A DNA stretch of 64,000 nt. Source: Dactylonectria macrodidyma (Eukaryota > Ascomycota > Sordariomycetes > Hypocreales > Nectriaceae). The stretch covers positions 310,001 to 374,000 of the forward strand of contig JAGMUV010000041.1 of assembly GCA_020744425.1 (NCBI GenBank), read 5' to 3'. Shown here piece by piece: positions 11,001 through 19,935 of the stretch. Both the position numbers and the translations under genes were made by a program. The notes beneath the pieces were generated by a model. That model worked only from the letters and a program-made list of their open reading frames with translations. It ran no database searches and had not been told where the DNA came from. The number at the start of each line of letters is the position of its first letter. The stretch's first letter is position 1.

Positions 11001-12897
11001 CACGGCCTTGCCATTCGTACCGATCCCAGTAATCTGTGATGTTGAACTTCTTACTTAGAACGATGTCCCGAAAGAGGGTGTATCGGCGATAGAAGTGGAA
11101 AGCAGCAATGTGAGGGTTCTGCCGCAATAGGTGGCGCGACAGAGCCATCCTCTCCGGCTCGGTCGCGGCTAACCAGTCTTCATATTGAGGCATGTGCTGG
11201 TAGAGACTCCGCCAGTGTAAATCTGCCGGGCTAAACGTGATGAATGCTCCGGGACAGTCAAGGTTATAGCCATATGCCTCAAGTTCCTGCCTCTTTTTGT
11301 TCCAGAAGGGACGCGTGCCGCGAATGGACACCGCATGTCTTGTGATCGAGTTGATCAACGTCTGCGCCTCGGGGTCCTCGCTCTGTTCGAGCGCTTGAAT
11401 AAGCTGCTCTCGTGTGAGTGGTTCATGCATGCCATCATGTTGCTTCACGAAGAATTTGGACCTTGCGCGTGCCTGTGACCGCATCAGGGTGTTGAAGGCG
11501 ACGAAGCGGAAGGTGGGGTGGCGTGCAAAACGCCCGTCATGCCAGCGCATCGCGTGCTCGATGTAATCCTTGTAATCAATGGAGCGTAACCGAGGTTCAA
11601 CAAAGTCCGCTCTACCGTCTGGAAAGAGGCAGGGAAAGGCTAAGGAGAGCAGGGCGTGCGACCGGTTGAACTCATTGATCGGCGTATGGCGTATGTTCGG
11701 GAGTTCCAGCTCGTGTTGCACTTGAGTCTGGGATCTTAGAGGAAGCTCCGGGCCATCTTCCGGTCCGTCGGCGAGAATGATCCGGAGGGCATCGAGCTCC
11801 GTATCTTTGGCCAAAAGATCTGGGACTGCAACCTCGTCCTCTAGGTCTGGTTCTGCCTCTTGATCATCCTCAGGCCCAACGTCTGTGGCCTCCACCTGAC
11901 TTCGAGGGATGGCATCCAGAACATTGCCGTCCTGAGGCAATTGACTCAGCCGCTCTTCGTCGATGACGATGCATCGATAGCCAGGATGATGGCGCCGGAG
12001 GTAGTTAAGCCATATGGCAACAGGCTGGCGGCGCACACGGAACTGGCGGGTAAACTGTCGGCTAAGCATTGCGTGGGACGACGTATTCGCAGGACGGAGT
12101 AGCACAGTGTTCAACTCCTGGGGCAAAATCGGGAGCTGGTGGTACACCAAACCAACCTCACGGAGAAAGTGAACTACGTGCCCTCGATACTTGTACTGCT
12201 GCCCTCGCACAAGCATAATGTTCACGTGGACGTGAACACGTGCAATCAAAGACTCTTCGACAGGCGTAAGCTGGGGCAATCGGGCCGGCACGGGGCCAAA
12301 GTCGAGCTGATTGTCCGCAGAGAAGAAATACGGCTCGTCGGGGCGGCGCTGCTCATCCTTTCGATAGCAACGCGCACAAATTCCATCAGAATCGATCTTC
12401 ATCTGGAACCAAGACTCTTGGCATCGACTGCAAAATTGCATTTGGTCATTGTCCAGCTGTGTCCAGAACTCGCGGAGGATTGCCTTATCGCGGTCGGCCA
12501 AGGCGCAAGCGTCGAGGTCCCCATTCCACACCGGATCTTGTGCGTGGAATACCGCCGATTGTTCAGGTGAAATCATCACTGGGCTCCGATACCGCCGCGG
12601 CGGCCTCGATGGTTGGACTTGCGTCTGGGATTTTCTCGGCCGCCCTCCTCTACCAGGGGCAGGGCCACGACGACCACGACGACCATGAGATGGCTGTGCG
12701 GAAGGCTGCCTCGAGCGACGGGGAAGAAGGCTTTTATCCACTGAATCATCCTCGTTCTCGTCTTCGTCCCCTGGTTCGACATCGCACTCTACCCCTAATT
12801 GCTCGAGATACCTCCGTGGCCGAGCAGGCGAGAGAAGCAAATTGAAGTAGTCTTCGGCGTCAATATCGGATTCAGAGAATTCTCCCTTGTCACCCAT
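8080..12897 (-). CDS. Helitron Rep/PIF1-type helicase (1605 aa, intact)
   Basis: Rolling-circle transposase that nicks and unwinds DNA for Helitron movement. From the ATG at 12897, the N-terminal region is acidic then basic, with a Cys-rich zinc module near residues 155-180 (CSRCQESWF...CARC). The Helitron-like N-terminal Rep domain follows, with an HUH motif (SPHNHGLYW, about residue 635) and a two-tyrosine motif (YAAKYCSK, about 814). The C-terminal SF1B helicase has Walker A GGGGTGKS (about 1150), Walker B LIIDEKSM, and a final SYVAVSRVKTLEGL motif. There are no internal stops. An open frame extends a further 22 codons upstream without ATG, so splicing to the upstream ORF is possible, but no clean in-frame junction was found. 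Full length and intact motifs suggest a recently active or still functional element. Confidence 0.92.
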   Translation of the reverse strand: MGDKGEFSESDIDAEDYFNLLLSPARPRRYLEQLGVECDVEPGDEDENEDDSVDKSLLPRRSRQPSAQPSHGRRGRRGPAPGRGGRPRKSQTQVQPSRPPRRYRSPVMISPEQSAVFHAQDPVWNGDLDACALADRDKAILREFWTQLDNDQMQFCSRCQESWFQMKIDSDGICARCYRKDEQRRPDEPYFFSADNQLDFGPVPARLPQLTPVEESLIARVHVHVNIMLVRGQQYKYRGHVVHFLREVGLVYHQLPILPQELNTVLLRPANTSSHAMLSRQFTRQFRVRRQPVAIWLNYLRRHHPGYRCIVIDEERLSQLPQDGNVLDAIPRSQVEATDVGPEDDQEAEPDLEDEVAVPDLLAKDTELDALRIILADGPEDGPELPLRSQTQVQHELELPNIRHTPINEFNRSHALLSLAFPCLFPDGRADFVEPRLRSIDYKDYIEHAMRWHDGRFARHPTFRFVAFNTLMRSQARARSKFFVKQHDGMHEPLTREQLIQALEQSEDPEAQTLINSITRHAVSIRGTRPFWNKKRQELEAYGYNLDCPGAFITFSPADLHWRSLYQHMPQYEDWLAATEPERMALSRHLLRQNPHIAAFHFYRRYTLFRDIVLSKKFNITDYWDRYEWQGRGSPHNHGLYWMDNSPRADMEDEAARGVFARTWGFHVTAINPEPSRTMPQGEGNPLSVDPLSIEMTFLRLSQIVNRCQRHKCNTTYCLRVRKRTGDLARDMEGAAADIEAANVANPERECRFDFPRALLELAAVIRKEGRSYYVFEAARNDSLMNNFNPAIILGWLANIDISPCTSLQAVITYAAKYCSKAEKKTESFSRLADQVLPHTSHVQPLLSFSSRLMNKLIAERDYSAQEISHLLLNIPLQEGTRMVVTVDCRPLERQARSYRVDGDVNEAIGSYRKYLERKGQHEDVTYLEYLQSYNLNTWRRLAAQAKKRVLSYFPRYKSMEASSQFNDFCRVKLMMVHPHRSPEELLVVGGQRFDSFTTAYMHCRQHHDTHADDHYGEPDTDELTAEEDEFELEVYEEPIAEEDWHELARMLPDHPLEEEDIDILGRRDIDINYDWTSHVGWYTDDGILNGDYWKQRKAENTLDLDVDDQPLEARDSLNPEQRIVYDTVMGHFLTRDPSQLLLHVDGGGGTGKSYLINLLSAHLQAATGGRGTPVWRAAPTGVAGNQISGTTLHSLLHLPINKDFKPLSPIDKVQLQKKLKDIKYLIIDEKSMLGLRQLSWIDDRLREAFPNRNEEFFGGLNILLVGDFFQLPPVLQKPLYYDKEVQGVEIKGRNAYRRFDKSVFLRVVHRQRGDDQEAFRTALGELRLLQLSMESWKLLSTRVQAKLDDREVARFSNALRVYGTKDRVNEYNHYHLDRLGRPVVQVKAKNVGPSAAAAPDDKAGNLAKQIPVCIGARLMLTSNLWQPVGLCNGARGTVYDIGWAPGADPIQDPPCVIMMEFDKYNGPVFLTTPDGKKIVPILPVERDFLIGATLCTRTQFPLIVCYAITVHKSQSITEDMIVTDLSCRDFQTGLSYVAVSRVKTLEGLMLDAPFDRNHLVYRSPPDGMKMKMRDQELRRRQVLTRNPYRIHSTHNSYSTRPVRR

Positions 12898-12950
12898 ATT
12901 TATCCCGTCCTGTTCTGGATATGCGCCACGACCGTCGGCTAATCTAGTGG

Positions 12951-13757
12951 TTAGCCTGCACAACGACGACGATCACATCTAGGGATACCTTCTCCAAGCT
13001 CATCAGGAACTGCAAAGACGCCGAGTTGAGATATTGAGGGAGTCAGGGAGACAGTCTCCCCCGCACGGCGCCGTGAACGATGGTCGCGCTGTATAGCCAC
13101 CTGCCTTGCCTTCGCCTCAGCCTTGGAGGCATCATCTTGTGAGTCTTTCCCGCCCTTATGGAACCTAGAAGCCAAGTAAGAGTACTCAGCATCGGTCGTG
13201 CTGCTTGGGACAGTAGATGGGTCAGAATGTGACGCGATTTGATCGGTCGTTGGCTGTACGGGCGGTGAGGGAGCAAGAGTCCGGAAGTTGCGCAAGCTTT
13301 GTTGGGTTGGTGGGATTGGCGTCCCCAGCACCACCTGCGGCTGGCTAATTGGCTCTTCAAATAACCTCCTTGCCGTGTGAAGATGCCGTAGCCTCTCTGG
13401 CGAAGTGGGCTGGGTTCCGGATCGCTCGTTCGGTGGCGAAAAGCCAGCATCTCCGTCGGTTCTCTTCGCGGCAGTTCTCTCAAGTGAGGATGGATGAACG
13501 CCAAGGCTCCTCAATACCATGATCGCGCCCCTAGATCTGGAATGCTTCGTTAGGTTACTACTTGACGTCTTACTGAATGGGGAGACAGAGCTGACATGAG
13601 AATTGAGCTGATTGCGACAGTCCAGGCAGTTCTTCGTGTTCCCCGCTGATCTCCTTTGGCTGACGAAGTCACCCGCCGGTTTCTCCTCGCCACAGCGGGC
13701 GCAGACGATGGAAATTATGTCATCTCGAGGCCCTTGAAGAGTAGACTTAGGAGTCAT
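12951..13757 (-). CDS. Helitron-associated zinc-ribbon protein (ORF1, 268 aa)
   Basis: The frame starts at an ATG (13757) and ends 54 bp upstream of the helicase ATG, in a different frame. Near the N-terminus it has CARCGEEKPAGDF followed about 15 residues later by CLDCRNQ, a CxxC...CxxC zinc ribbon. The rest is Ser/Pro/Arg-rich and likely disordered. A related CxxC...CxxC module followed by the motif VLGTPIP occurs upstream of the third Helitron helicase at 62.8-63.4 kb. The arrangement therefore belongs to this Helitron lineage. It may be the first exon of the helicase gene or a separate accessory protein. Its role is unknown; zinc ribbons of this form often bind nucleic acid. Confidence 0.7.
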   Translation of the reverse strand: MTPKSTLQGPRDDIISIVCARCGEEKPAGDFVSQRRSAGNTKNCLDCRNQLNSHVSSVSPFSKTSSSNLTKHSRSRGAIMVLRSLGVHPSSLERTAAKRTDGDAGFSPPNERSGTQPTSPERLRHLHTARRLFEEPISQPQVVLGTPIPPTQQSLRNFRTLAPSPPVQPTTDQIASHSDPSTVPSSTTDAEYSYLASRFHKGGKDSQDDASKAEAKARQVAIQRDHRSRRRAGETVSLTPSISQLGVFAVPDELGEGIPRCDRRRCAG

Positions 13758-13913
13758 TACTTAATGTTGCAAGACATTAACGCGCGCTGCGTGGACGAAA
13801 TCAATATCTGAGTTCATGTCAAGCGAAATTTCAAGTAAATAAACAAATCCAGGTTGTCGCAAGCTGTTACGGCCCATGTCATGACCAGGCGGTCAAGATT
13901 GGCAGGAACTCAC

Positions 13914-14018
13914 GTGACAAGCTTGTTCAAGTTTAACGTGCCTGATTCATTGCCAACATAAACCAATCAGGATCCCCCTACCCTAGACTCACGAGCCTAG
14001 TGTAAGCCCGATCGTCAC
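13914..14018. repeat. direct repeat, copy B
   Basis: This is the partner of 507-618 in the same orientation. It lies between the candidate 5' end of the Helitron and its ORF1, so it is probably part of the element's 5' untranslated region. Confidence 0.75.
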
Positions 14019-14186
14019 ACAAGCTGCCACGCTATGTTCCACTTTTTACAGGGCCGTCATCCAATTGTGCCACGTTTTGCGGCCACCCATACAAATTTCT
14101 GGCCAATCAGAACCCGGGAAACTTATTGACCCCTGTCTGCACCAAACCCTCATTATTCGGGAAAACTTAAGAACTAATGTAGAGTC

Positions 14187-14199
14187 AGCCTTCGGCTGA
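14187..14199 (-). repeat. 5' terminal inverted repeat of the Helitron
   Basis: On the minus strand this reads TCAGCCGAAGGCT and would be the 5' end of the element, starting with the usual TC and preceded by T. It lies about 430 bp upstream of the zinc-ribbon ORF start. Confidence 0.5.
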
Positions 14200-14640
14200 A
14201 TCAACCCTGAGGGTATTCTGTCTCCGACTATGGACTGCCCACTTCGAGTTTGTTGACCCAGATTTTTGATTGGTCGGTCGCGACCTGTGGAGAAAGTACG
14301 AAATCATTGGAGAAACTTTACCCTATACCTGTACCACACCTTTTCCCGGCCGAGCGCGACAGTGACACTCGGTTCTTCTAGTGTGTGTTCGCGACCATTT
14401 TCCAGCCTAGCCGTTCGCGGAATCTACTTGGCTCATAGCAAATAATCCGTGTCTGCGCAGTTACTGCGGTGTCATGAGCTTGATTCACAAAGGTGAACAA
14501 TCGCCAGCCACGGGAGTTCGGATTGTTGAGACGGTACGACTAAATGGTCCGATCTGCCAATGATTGGAAAAGATTACTTGTGCTTATGCCAGCCTAGCTG
14601 TGTTGGGATTGGTTGACAGATCCGTGAAATCCATGAGATC
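14200..14640. other. no gene recognised
   Basis: Intergenic stretch between the Helitron end and the first dispersed repeat block. No feature was seen. Confidence 0.35.
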
Positions 14641-15305
14641 TGTTCGCAGTCCACGCAAGCTCGGCGTTGTCGTTGTTGAATATAGGTCTCAACAGTCTTC
14701 TGGGGTGTAACCCATTTTTATTTTGACAGTCGTTTCCGATCATATATGCGACTTTGATCGTCGCTCAGGGCAGGGGCGTGGTGAGTGAGCAATCGTCGCA
14801 CATGCATCTTGAATGAATGTCCTGCCGTAGTGTCTGCCGGGTTCGACGCTTTGCCACATGCGTGCGCGCGGGCGGTTCATTTGCTGCGTACAGACGGAAC
14901 AAGTTGGGGGGGCTTTACAATGGGGGGGGCTTTACAACTCTTGAATCACCGACATGGATGTGACATGGATGGAGGCCAACATGCATGCTTCTGCCCTGGT
15001 TCAGTTTGTCGACCAACGCGCCCACCTGGGGTGGGGTTATCCTCGTATAGTGCAAACAAATGCATAGCTCTAGAAAAATAAGCTAGCTAGGTATTGGATA
15101 GCAAACATGCAGCATGATGTTGACCGCCTGAGATGGTGAGGTTGCCTTCGAAGATATTGCGCCAAGGGGAACACCAAAAATATGGCACCGCTGGCGATAC
15201 CGTTCTGGAGAGCAAGGGCGAGGAATTTGTCTATTCCTTCCCTAGGTGACCCGAATCCGACTGGTCTCTTTTCCAAGATGCTCTTCAAGCTCCTGTGCCC
15301 GCTGT

Positions 15306-15524
15306 TCAAGGGTAGCCTGATCTGATGAATGGATAATAATTGAATGCCAATGGCTGAAGGAGGCCTGCCATTTCCCCTGCTATCTTAGGTCGTTGTTGGC
15401 CCCCATTGATGTTTGCTTGTTTGCTCACTTCCAATAATGCGGAGTCTGCCGTACGATCTGTATCAGGCTTAATAATGCTATTGCGCCACCAAACGGGCAA
15501 ACCAAAGTGGAGCGTTGAAACCAT
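15306..15524 (-). other. conserved small frame in the duplicated segment, unassigned
   Basis: A 72-aa minus-strand frame of no known family. It ends near the coding start of a short helical Glu/Gln-rich stretch in the neighbouring frame. The corresponding sequence is kept, with an indel, in copy B around 46450-46670. It may be the remains of a mobile-element gene. No domain is recognised and function is unknown. Confidence 0.2.
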
Positions 15525-15696
15525 AGCATGGGGTGTGTCCCCCCGGGCGAATAAAAACCTACCTACCTATAAAGCACGCTCCATATGTTGAGTGTGGCAC
15601 TTGTGAATGAATGGTATTACCGTCTCCTCAACACAACAGAGAGAAGCGCTATACCCCATTCTCATATTTTTTTTCCACTCATTTCGCTTCACACCA

Positions 15697-15950
15697 TGGG
15701 CGCATCGACAACTAGCGCCTTGACATTCCGACCTCAGGTTGTTAAGCTCGCCTCAAAGGACCCTCGGACATGGCTGGCTAGGGAGCGTCGGCTACTAAAA
15801 TGCGACCAATGTAGTAGATGTCCGTATACCAAACAGAGACCACGCCGACCGTTCAGAGACATAATATGGAGCAGCTTATTGGATGCATCAGACGCTTCAG
15901 AAATTATGTTGGAGGATGAATTAAATACAGATTCTACAGTGTCAGAATGA
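15697..15950 (+). CDS. hypothetical small basic protein
   Basis: A frame of about 84 aa starts at an ATG in good context (CACACCATGGGC) preceded by a T-rich tract. It contains a CDQCSRC cluster followed by a basic PYTKQRPRRPF segment and an acidic tail. It lies in the part of copy A that copy B lacks. No family was recognised, and the frame could be fortuitous. Confidence 0.25.
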
Positions 15951-16035
15951 TATGATATGTACCCTGCCGTTGAGGATGGCTAGACTCAGGGAAATGCCAT
16001 CTATGATAGATGGCGATCAATTCATGTCAAAACCC

Positions 16036-16160
16036 TTAGCAGCTTGTGCACCTTACTCTTTCCAACAAGACAGAGTCTCCTGGCAAGGCTTGTGAGGGCG
16101 GACCAGATGTCAGGAGTCGGTAATGTCTCCTGCTCGAGGACTCAGGTTTGAACTAGGTGA
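16036..16160 (+). repeat. family R repeat, second half
   Basis: The sequence from AGCTTGTGCACCTTACTC to the ACTCAGGTTTGA segment is the reverse complement of about 40805-40955 and resembles 43970-44100 and 49025-49170. With 14640-14920 it makes one family R copy split by an insertion of about 1.1 kb. Confidence 0.75.
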
Positions 16161-16924
16161 CGGAGGTAGACGGCTCCTGCGAGACTAGAGCGTCTCATTG
16201 GCTCATGCCATTGTGGGCTCTCAAAATCCTTTGAACGATATTTGAGATGGCACGACGGAACACACGTTTGTGCTGTCGCTCGCCTTGTCTGTGGCAGAGG
16301 CACGATTAGGCGATTGCAACCTCGCGAAAAGCTTGTCAGACACTTGTCCCACTGGTGTTAATCCACCCGCGAAAAGGTTGCCTACTGCCTACTTGTCTGG
16401 AGCGGGGTGCATGTGGATGAAGGGGTGTGTGCCGTTTGGTGTGTCGTTTGGTCATCGTCCGTCGTTGTGGAGGAAGACTGCGCGAAAGCGGTTAACTGAC
16501 GACCCTACCCTATACCACAGACCTAAGAAAGCTTCCGCCACCTAAAGATAGGCTTGACAAGCTGGAAGATTGCTCACTTAGTTGACTGTTCTATGGATAA
16601 TAGCGTGTTTTATTTTTTATTTTTTGCTTTAAAATTTTTTTTCCTTTTCTTTTTTGTGTTGCCATTCGCAAGGTTTTCGCGGCAGTGTATCCAAACAGTG
16701 ACTGCCTCCTGCAGTGCTACAGTACAACACTGTTGATCCATCACATCGTTCACAGATAACGGCCAACAATCGCCAGCGCCGAAAATCCATGCCGACTTCA
16801 GACTACCACCCCCGCTCTTCGTTTTCTCTCGCACAGCAGACACTTTGGACTTTGGATTGGGAGAATCATGTCGTGCCGTACATCGTACGTCGAGTGTCGT
16901 CTGTCGAGCGTCGTTTCTAACCTT

Positions 16925-17265
16925 GTCGTGAATGTGGGGACACACAAGATCACAAGACCACAAATGTTCGCCATGACGCTCGCGTGATGATGGTACACAC
17001 ACTAAACACATCCGGGCCCGCCGCAAGAACCTGATAGAGTTCACTGCCGTGGAGATACGGAGTAGACAGACGCATTTGGTCGGGAGCGGGTCCCTCAGGA
17101 TGTGGCTGCTTAGACTGGACGGGTGCTTGGTCCATGAAAGGGAATTGTCGCGAGGGCGATCAGCGAAAGCTTGATAACACCAGACATTGTGGAGGAGGTG
17201 GGCCGGGACATTGAGGGGCAGTTCGCAGCGATGAGTGCGCATCGGACCGAAAGGAAGAGAGGGGG
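16925..17265 (+). repeat. mosaic block M1 (partners 51080-51405 and 45235-45420)
   Basis: A near-identical 340-bp block occurs at 51080-51405. Its distal half (from GGTCCATGAAAGGGAATTG to GTGCGCAT) also occurs at 45235-45420. In the first two loci a GTTGACAAACAAACAG minisatellite starts immediately after it. Confidence 0.9.
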
Positions 17266-17548
17266 TTGACAAACAAACAGGGGGGGGGGGGGGGGTTGAC
17301 AGACAGGGGGTTGACAAACAAACAGAGGGGATTGACAAACAAACAGAGGGGGTTGACAAACAGGGGGGCTGACAAACAAACAGAGGGGGTTGACAGACAG
17401 GGCGTTGACAAACAAACAGAGGGGATTGACAAACAAACAGGGGGGGGGGGGGGGGGGGGGGTTGACAGACAGGGGGTTGACAAACAAACAGAGGGGATTG
17501 ACAAACAAACAGAGGGGGTTGACAAACAGGAGGTTGACAAACAAACGC
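17266..17548. repeat. GTTGACAAACAAACAGAGGGG minisatellite
   Basis: About fifteen units of GTTGACAAACA(AACA)G plus a variable G run, alternating long (AAACAAACAG) and short (AAACAGGGGG) forms. Two G runs of 14-22 bases are included. Long Cys/Pro-rich minus-strand frames across this array are products of the repeat, not genes. Confidence 0.95.
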
Positions 17549-17700
17549 GGAGGTCGTCCTCAAATGTGAAGCGGATGTGGGGACAAGGTGGGAAATCGCA
17601 CCTCGTTCATACTCACACTGACGACGAAGAACATGTGCAGGAACACGGCGAGGTAGGTGTAGGGCATTGGGGGACCCTGCAAGACGTGCGGGGCGTGATG
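17549..17700 (+). repeat. mosaic block M3 (partners 52190-52335, 45600-45715, 41570-41760)
   Basis: The CGGAGGTCGTCC...AAATGTGAAGC...TCACACTGACGACGAAGAACATG segment recurs after the minisatellite at 52190-52335 and, shorter, at 45600-45715. A diverged form is at 41570-41760. At three loci it leads into a 10-bp satellite. Confidence 0.85.
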
Positions 17701-17708
17701 AGACCTTT

Positions 17709-17801
17709 TCAGACATTCGAAAACATTCGAGGACACGACAAGACGCTCCAAAACGCTCCAAGACACTACGAGACACGACACGACACGACACGACATACAA
17801 T
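17709..17801 (+). repeat. 10-bp ACAAGACACG-type satellite, short degenerate array
   Basis: The shared leader CCTTTTCAGACATTCGA is followed by units such as GACACGACAAGACGCTCC and CACGACACGA. The same leader precedes the arrays at 41801 and 45744. Confidence 0.85.
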
Positions 17802-17804
17802 ACG

Positions 17805-17925
17805 ATCGAGATCAGCTCACCAGAAAGACTGTAGGGAGCTAGACACTGACATTGAAGTCACGTACGTGTGCATCGCTGTACACCATGGTACTGCAAAGTA
17901 TCAGACGTCGCCTGGATCAGAACGT
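17805..17925 (+). repeat. mosaic block M5 (partner 42055-42180)
   Basis: The CTCACCA(G/A)AAAGACTG...GACACTGACATTGAA...GTACTGCAAAGTATC segment follows the 10-bp satellite here and at 42055-42180 in the same orientation. Confidence 0.85.
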
Positions 17926-17929
17926 CATC

Positions 17930-18800
17930 TTTTTCGTCTCATGCGAGAACCAAGTAAGCTTTAGCGAGGTAGCTCAACCGTCGCCCAGAAAGGTTTCCAC
18001 CGAATCCGTTGATGGATCGCCTGGATCTTTTGCTGTGAACCTTAAGTTCTACCATGCTCACGGGTATAAATAGCGAAGAAGCTCGCCTCCTTGAGCTGCA
18101 TCAAGTCCTAGCAGACACACTCACATACACATCACCTTGTTGAGGTTGAAATTGCGACTGAGCTTTGATCGCACGCTCACTTCATTGGCATTTGATCCGG
18201 CCATCTTGCTGGTAAAGTATTGATTTTTTCCTTTTCTTTTCTCTTTGAGTCCGAGTCTGGAGACGTTCGCCTCTTCGTCTTTCGCTCTTTCTCAGTTCCC
18301 TGAGTTCCCTGAGTTCCCTGAGTTCCCTGAATTCCCTCAGTTCCCTCATCCCACACCTATCCTTAATGCCGGTTTTCACTCCACTGACGCCCCCCAAGTA
18401 CTTTCGTTCGGTAACCTTGTTCCTTTGTGGTCTAGCCTTTCTGTTTTTGCCAGTCGCTGCTCAAGAGGACTTGATTATGGGAATCCACTGACGTCTTCCC
18501 TCTTTGATCCTCCGCCCTTAGTCATCATGACTGACCGTGGGCGCTTCGCAAGTTATGCTAGGTTTCAGGAATTATCCCAAAACTCTGTCTTGATATCTGC
18601 ATGCAACGCACATGCCACCGCTTATCTCGACATGGGTGAGATGGCTTGCTTTCGCGCTGTGGTTGAATGTTTGTGTTGGATGTTCACGCCTGAGTTGCTG
18701 AGTCTTTGTTGATGCTCTACTACTTTTGCGATTGAAATCCCCACTTTTTATATTCAAGAGGTTGTCGCTGGTGGCTTGGCCACCTCACCCCCTTCCCCCA
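17930..18800. other. no gene recognised
   Basis: A 9-bp GAGTTCCCT repeat (18292-18347) and a 61-aa plus-strand frame from ATG 18529 are the only notable items. No domain was seen. Confidence 0.35.
18292..18347. repeat. 9-bp GAGTTCCCT minisatellite
   Basis: About six units, the last two slightly changed. Confidence 0.9.
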
Positions 18801-18807
18801 TTTCCTG

Positions 18808-19085
18808 CTACTGACATTTACTGACATTTTCTGGCATTTTCTGGCATTTACTGGTGATTACTGGCATTTACTGGCGTTTACTGGCATTTACTGGTGTTTA
18901 CTGGCATTTACTGGCGTTTACTGGCGTTTACTGGCATTTACTGGTGATTACTGGCATTTACTGGCGTTTACTGGCATTTACTGGTGTTTACTGGCATTTA
19001 CTGGCGTTTACTGGCGTTTACTGGCATTTACTGGCGTTTACTGGCATTTACTGGCGTTTACTGGCATTTACTGGCGTTCTCGGCG
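18808..19085. repeat. 10-bp CTGGCATTTA/CTGGCGTTTA minisatellite
   Basis: About 25 units of CTGGCATTTA, CTGGCGTTTA, CTGGTGTTTA and CTGGTGATTA variants occur in a partly higher-order pattern. A 7-bp TTTGGCG array (19143-19187) follows. A Trp/Leu-rich frame across it is a product of the repeat. Confidence 0.95.
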
Positions 19086-19142
19086 TTCTCGGGCGTTTTT
19101 TCTTGCTTTTGGGTTTGCTTCATTGCTTTTGGGTTTGCTGCT

Positions 19143-19187
19143 TTTTTGGCGTTTGGCGTTTGGCGTTTGGCGTTTGGCGTTTGGTCC
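19143..19187. repeat. 7-bp TTTGGCG minisatellite
   Basis: Six units directly downstream of the 10-bp array. Confidence 0.85.
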
Positions 19188-19189
19188 CC

Positions 19190-19935
19190 CCTTCCCGGTC
19201 CCCCTCCCCCCTCTTCATGATTCTTTGACTGTTCGAACATTTGCTGCGACGATGTTGTAAGTGTTCCCGTCCCTACCCATACTTCATTTACTACTATTAT
19301 CTTACTTTTAACAGCTCTCTGACCTGCCTGCGAGGCAACATCTGCGGATAGCTGACACACCCACCCATCCTTCCTGCTCGTCAACAGGTTTGTCTCCCAC
19401 TTTATCCCCAAGACCCGAGAAATCAACCTATCACCCACTATTAAGACTAGTTCATCACCATCGCCATCGGGGCGGGCATCAAGAGCAAAGAGGCTCGCCT
19501 TGTTGAGCCGCATCGAAATTCAACAGGCGCACTTGCATCTCATTGCGCAGGATGGTGTTGCAATTGAGCAGCAGTCCGAACATCTACCTCTGTAGCACTC
19601 ATTTCTTATTTCATCCGTGTTACAGGTATAGTAGGCTCTCCGAGCTTGGACACGTACCCTCTCCGTCTCCGACGCCTCCGCTAACACGTCGCAGTGCGCT
19701 TGCCCTCGTTGGGGCCGAGGCGAGTGTCTAGCACACAAGCCAGGGAAGGTCCGTTGTCGTGCTCGAGTATGCTTCGCTCAACGCGGCGGCTTGAGGAAGC
19801 TACCTTGGCACACGATGCGAGACAACATGGACAGTCGCTGACCGAGATGGGATCTCGGGTATCGGGGAAGAAGGGACTGCACGTCTACTGGACAAAAGTT
19901 CGTGCTGCCTTCCAACAAGAGGCGGATCGGAGTGT
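19190..19935. other. no gene recognised
   Basis: No domain-bearing frame was seen. The sequence near 19493 (GAGGCTCGCCTTGTTGAGC) resembles that near 18078. Confidence 0.35.

Larger units (their letters stand above)
7980..14199 (-). mobile_element. Helitron, apparently intact autonomous element (Helitron2-like ends)
   Basis: The element carries an uninterrupted Rep/helicase ORF (12897 to 8080) and an upstream zinc-ribbon ORF (13757 to 12951), both on the minus strand. Reading the minus strand, a candidate 5' end starts with TC in TCAGCCGAAGGCT (14199-14187). Its inverted copy AGCCTTCGGCTGA lies at 8043-8031. This is followed by a strong hairpin (8026-7987), after which the element would end within a few bases. 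An inverted copy placed internal to the 3' hairpin is the layout called asymmetric terminal inverted repeats in Helitron2 elements. No canonical CTRR follows the hairpin; the sequence there is TGACGTAG then TATTTT. Exact ends are inferred and a T/T target is possible. The left end may be off by several bases. Confidence 0.7.
14640..16900 (+). repeat. segmental duplication, copy A (partner 45860-47400)
   Basis: Long matches to 45860-47400 run in the same orientation: the GATCGTCGCTCAGGGCAGG region near 14760, the CTCTAGAAAAATAAGCTAGC region near 15070, the AAAGCACGCTCCATATG region near 15575, and the poly-T/CTTTAAAA stretch near 16610. Copy A has about 640 extra bases (15626-16270) that are missing in copy B. 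Relative to the related block at 40800-41170, a segment of about 1.1 kb (about 14910-16035) interrupts copy A. The copies are diverged by scattered substitutions and indels. Confidence 0.85.

Noticed and set aside
8113..12845. Plus-strand frames of 60-164 codons under the Helitron helicase
   Set aside because: Antisense shadows of the intact minus-strand gene; no domains.
17266..17548. CRISPR-like array
   Set aside because: Units are contiguous minisatellite repeats without unique spacers, and the organism is a fungus.
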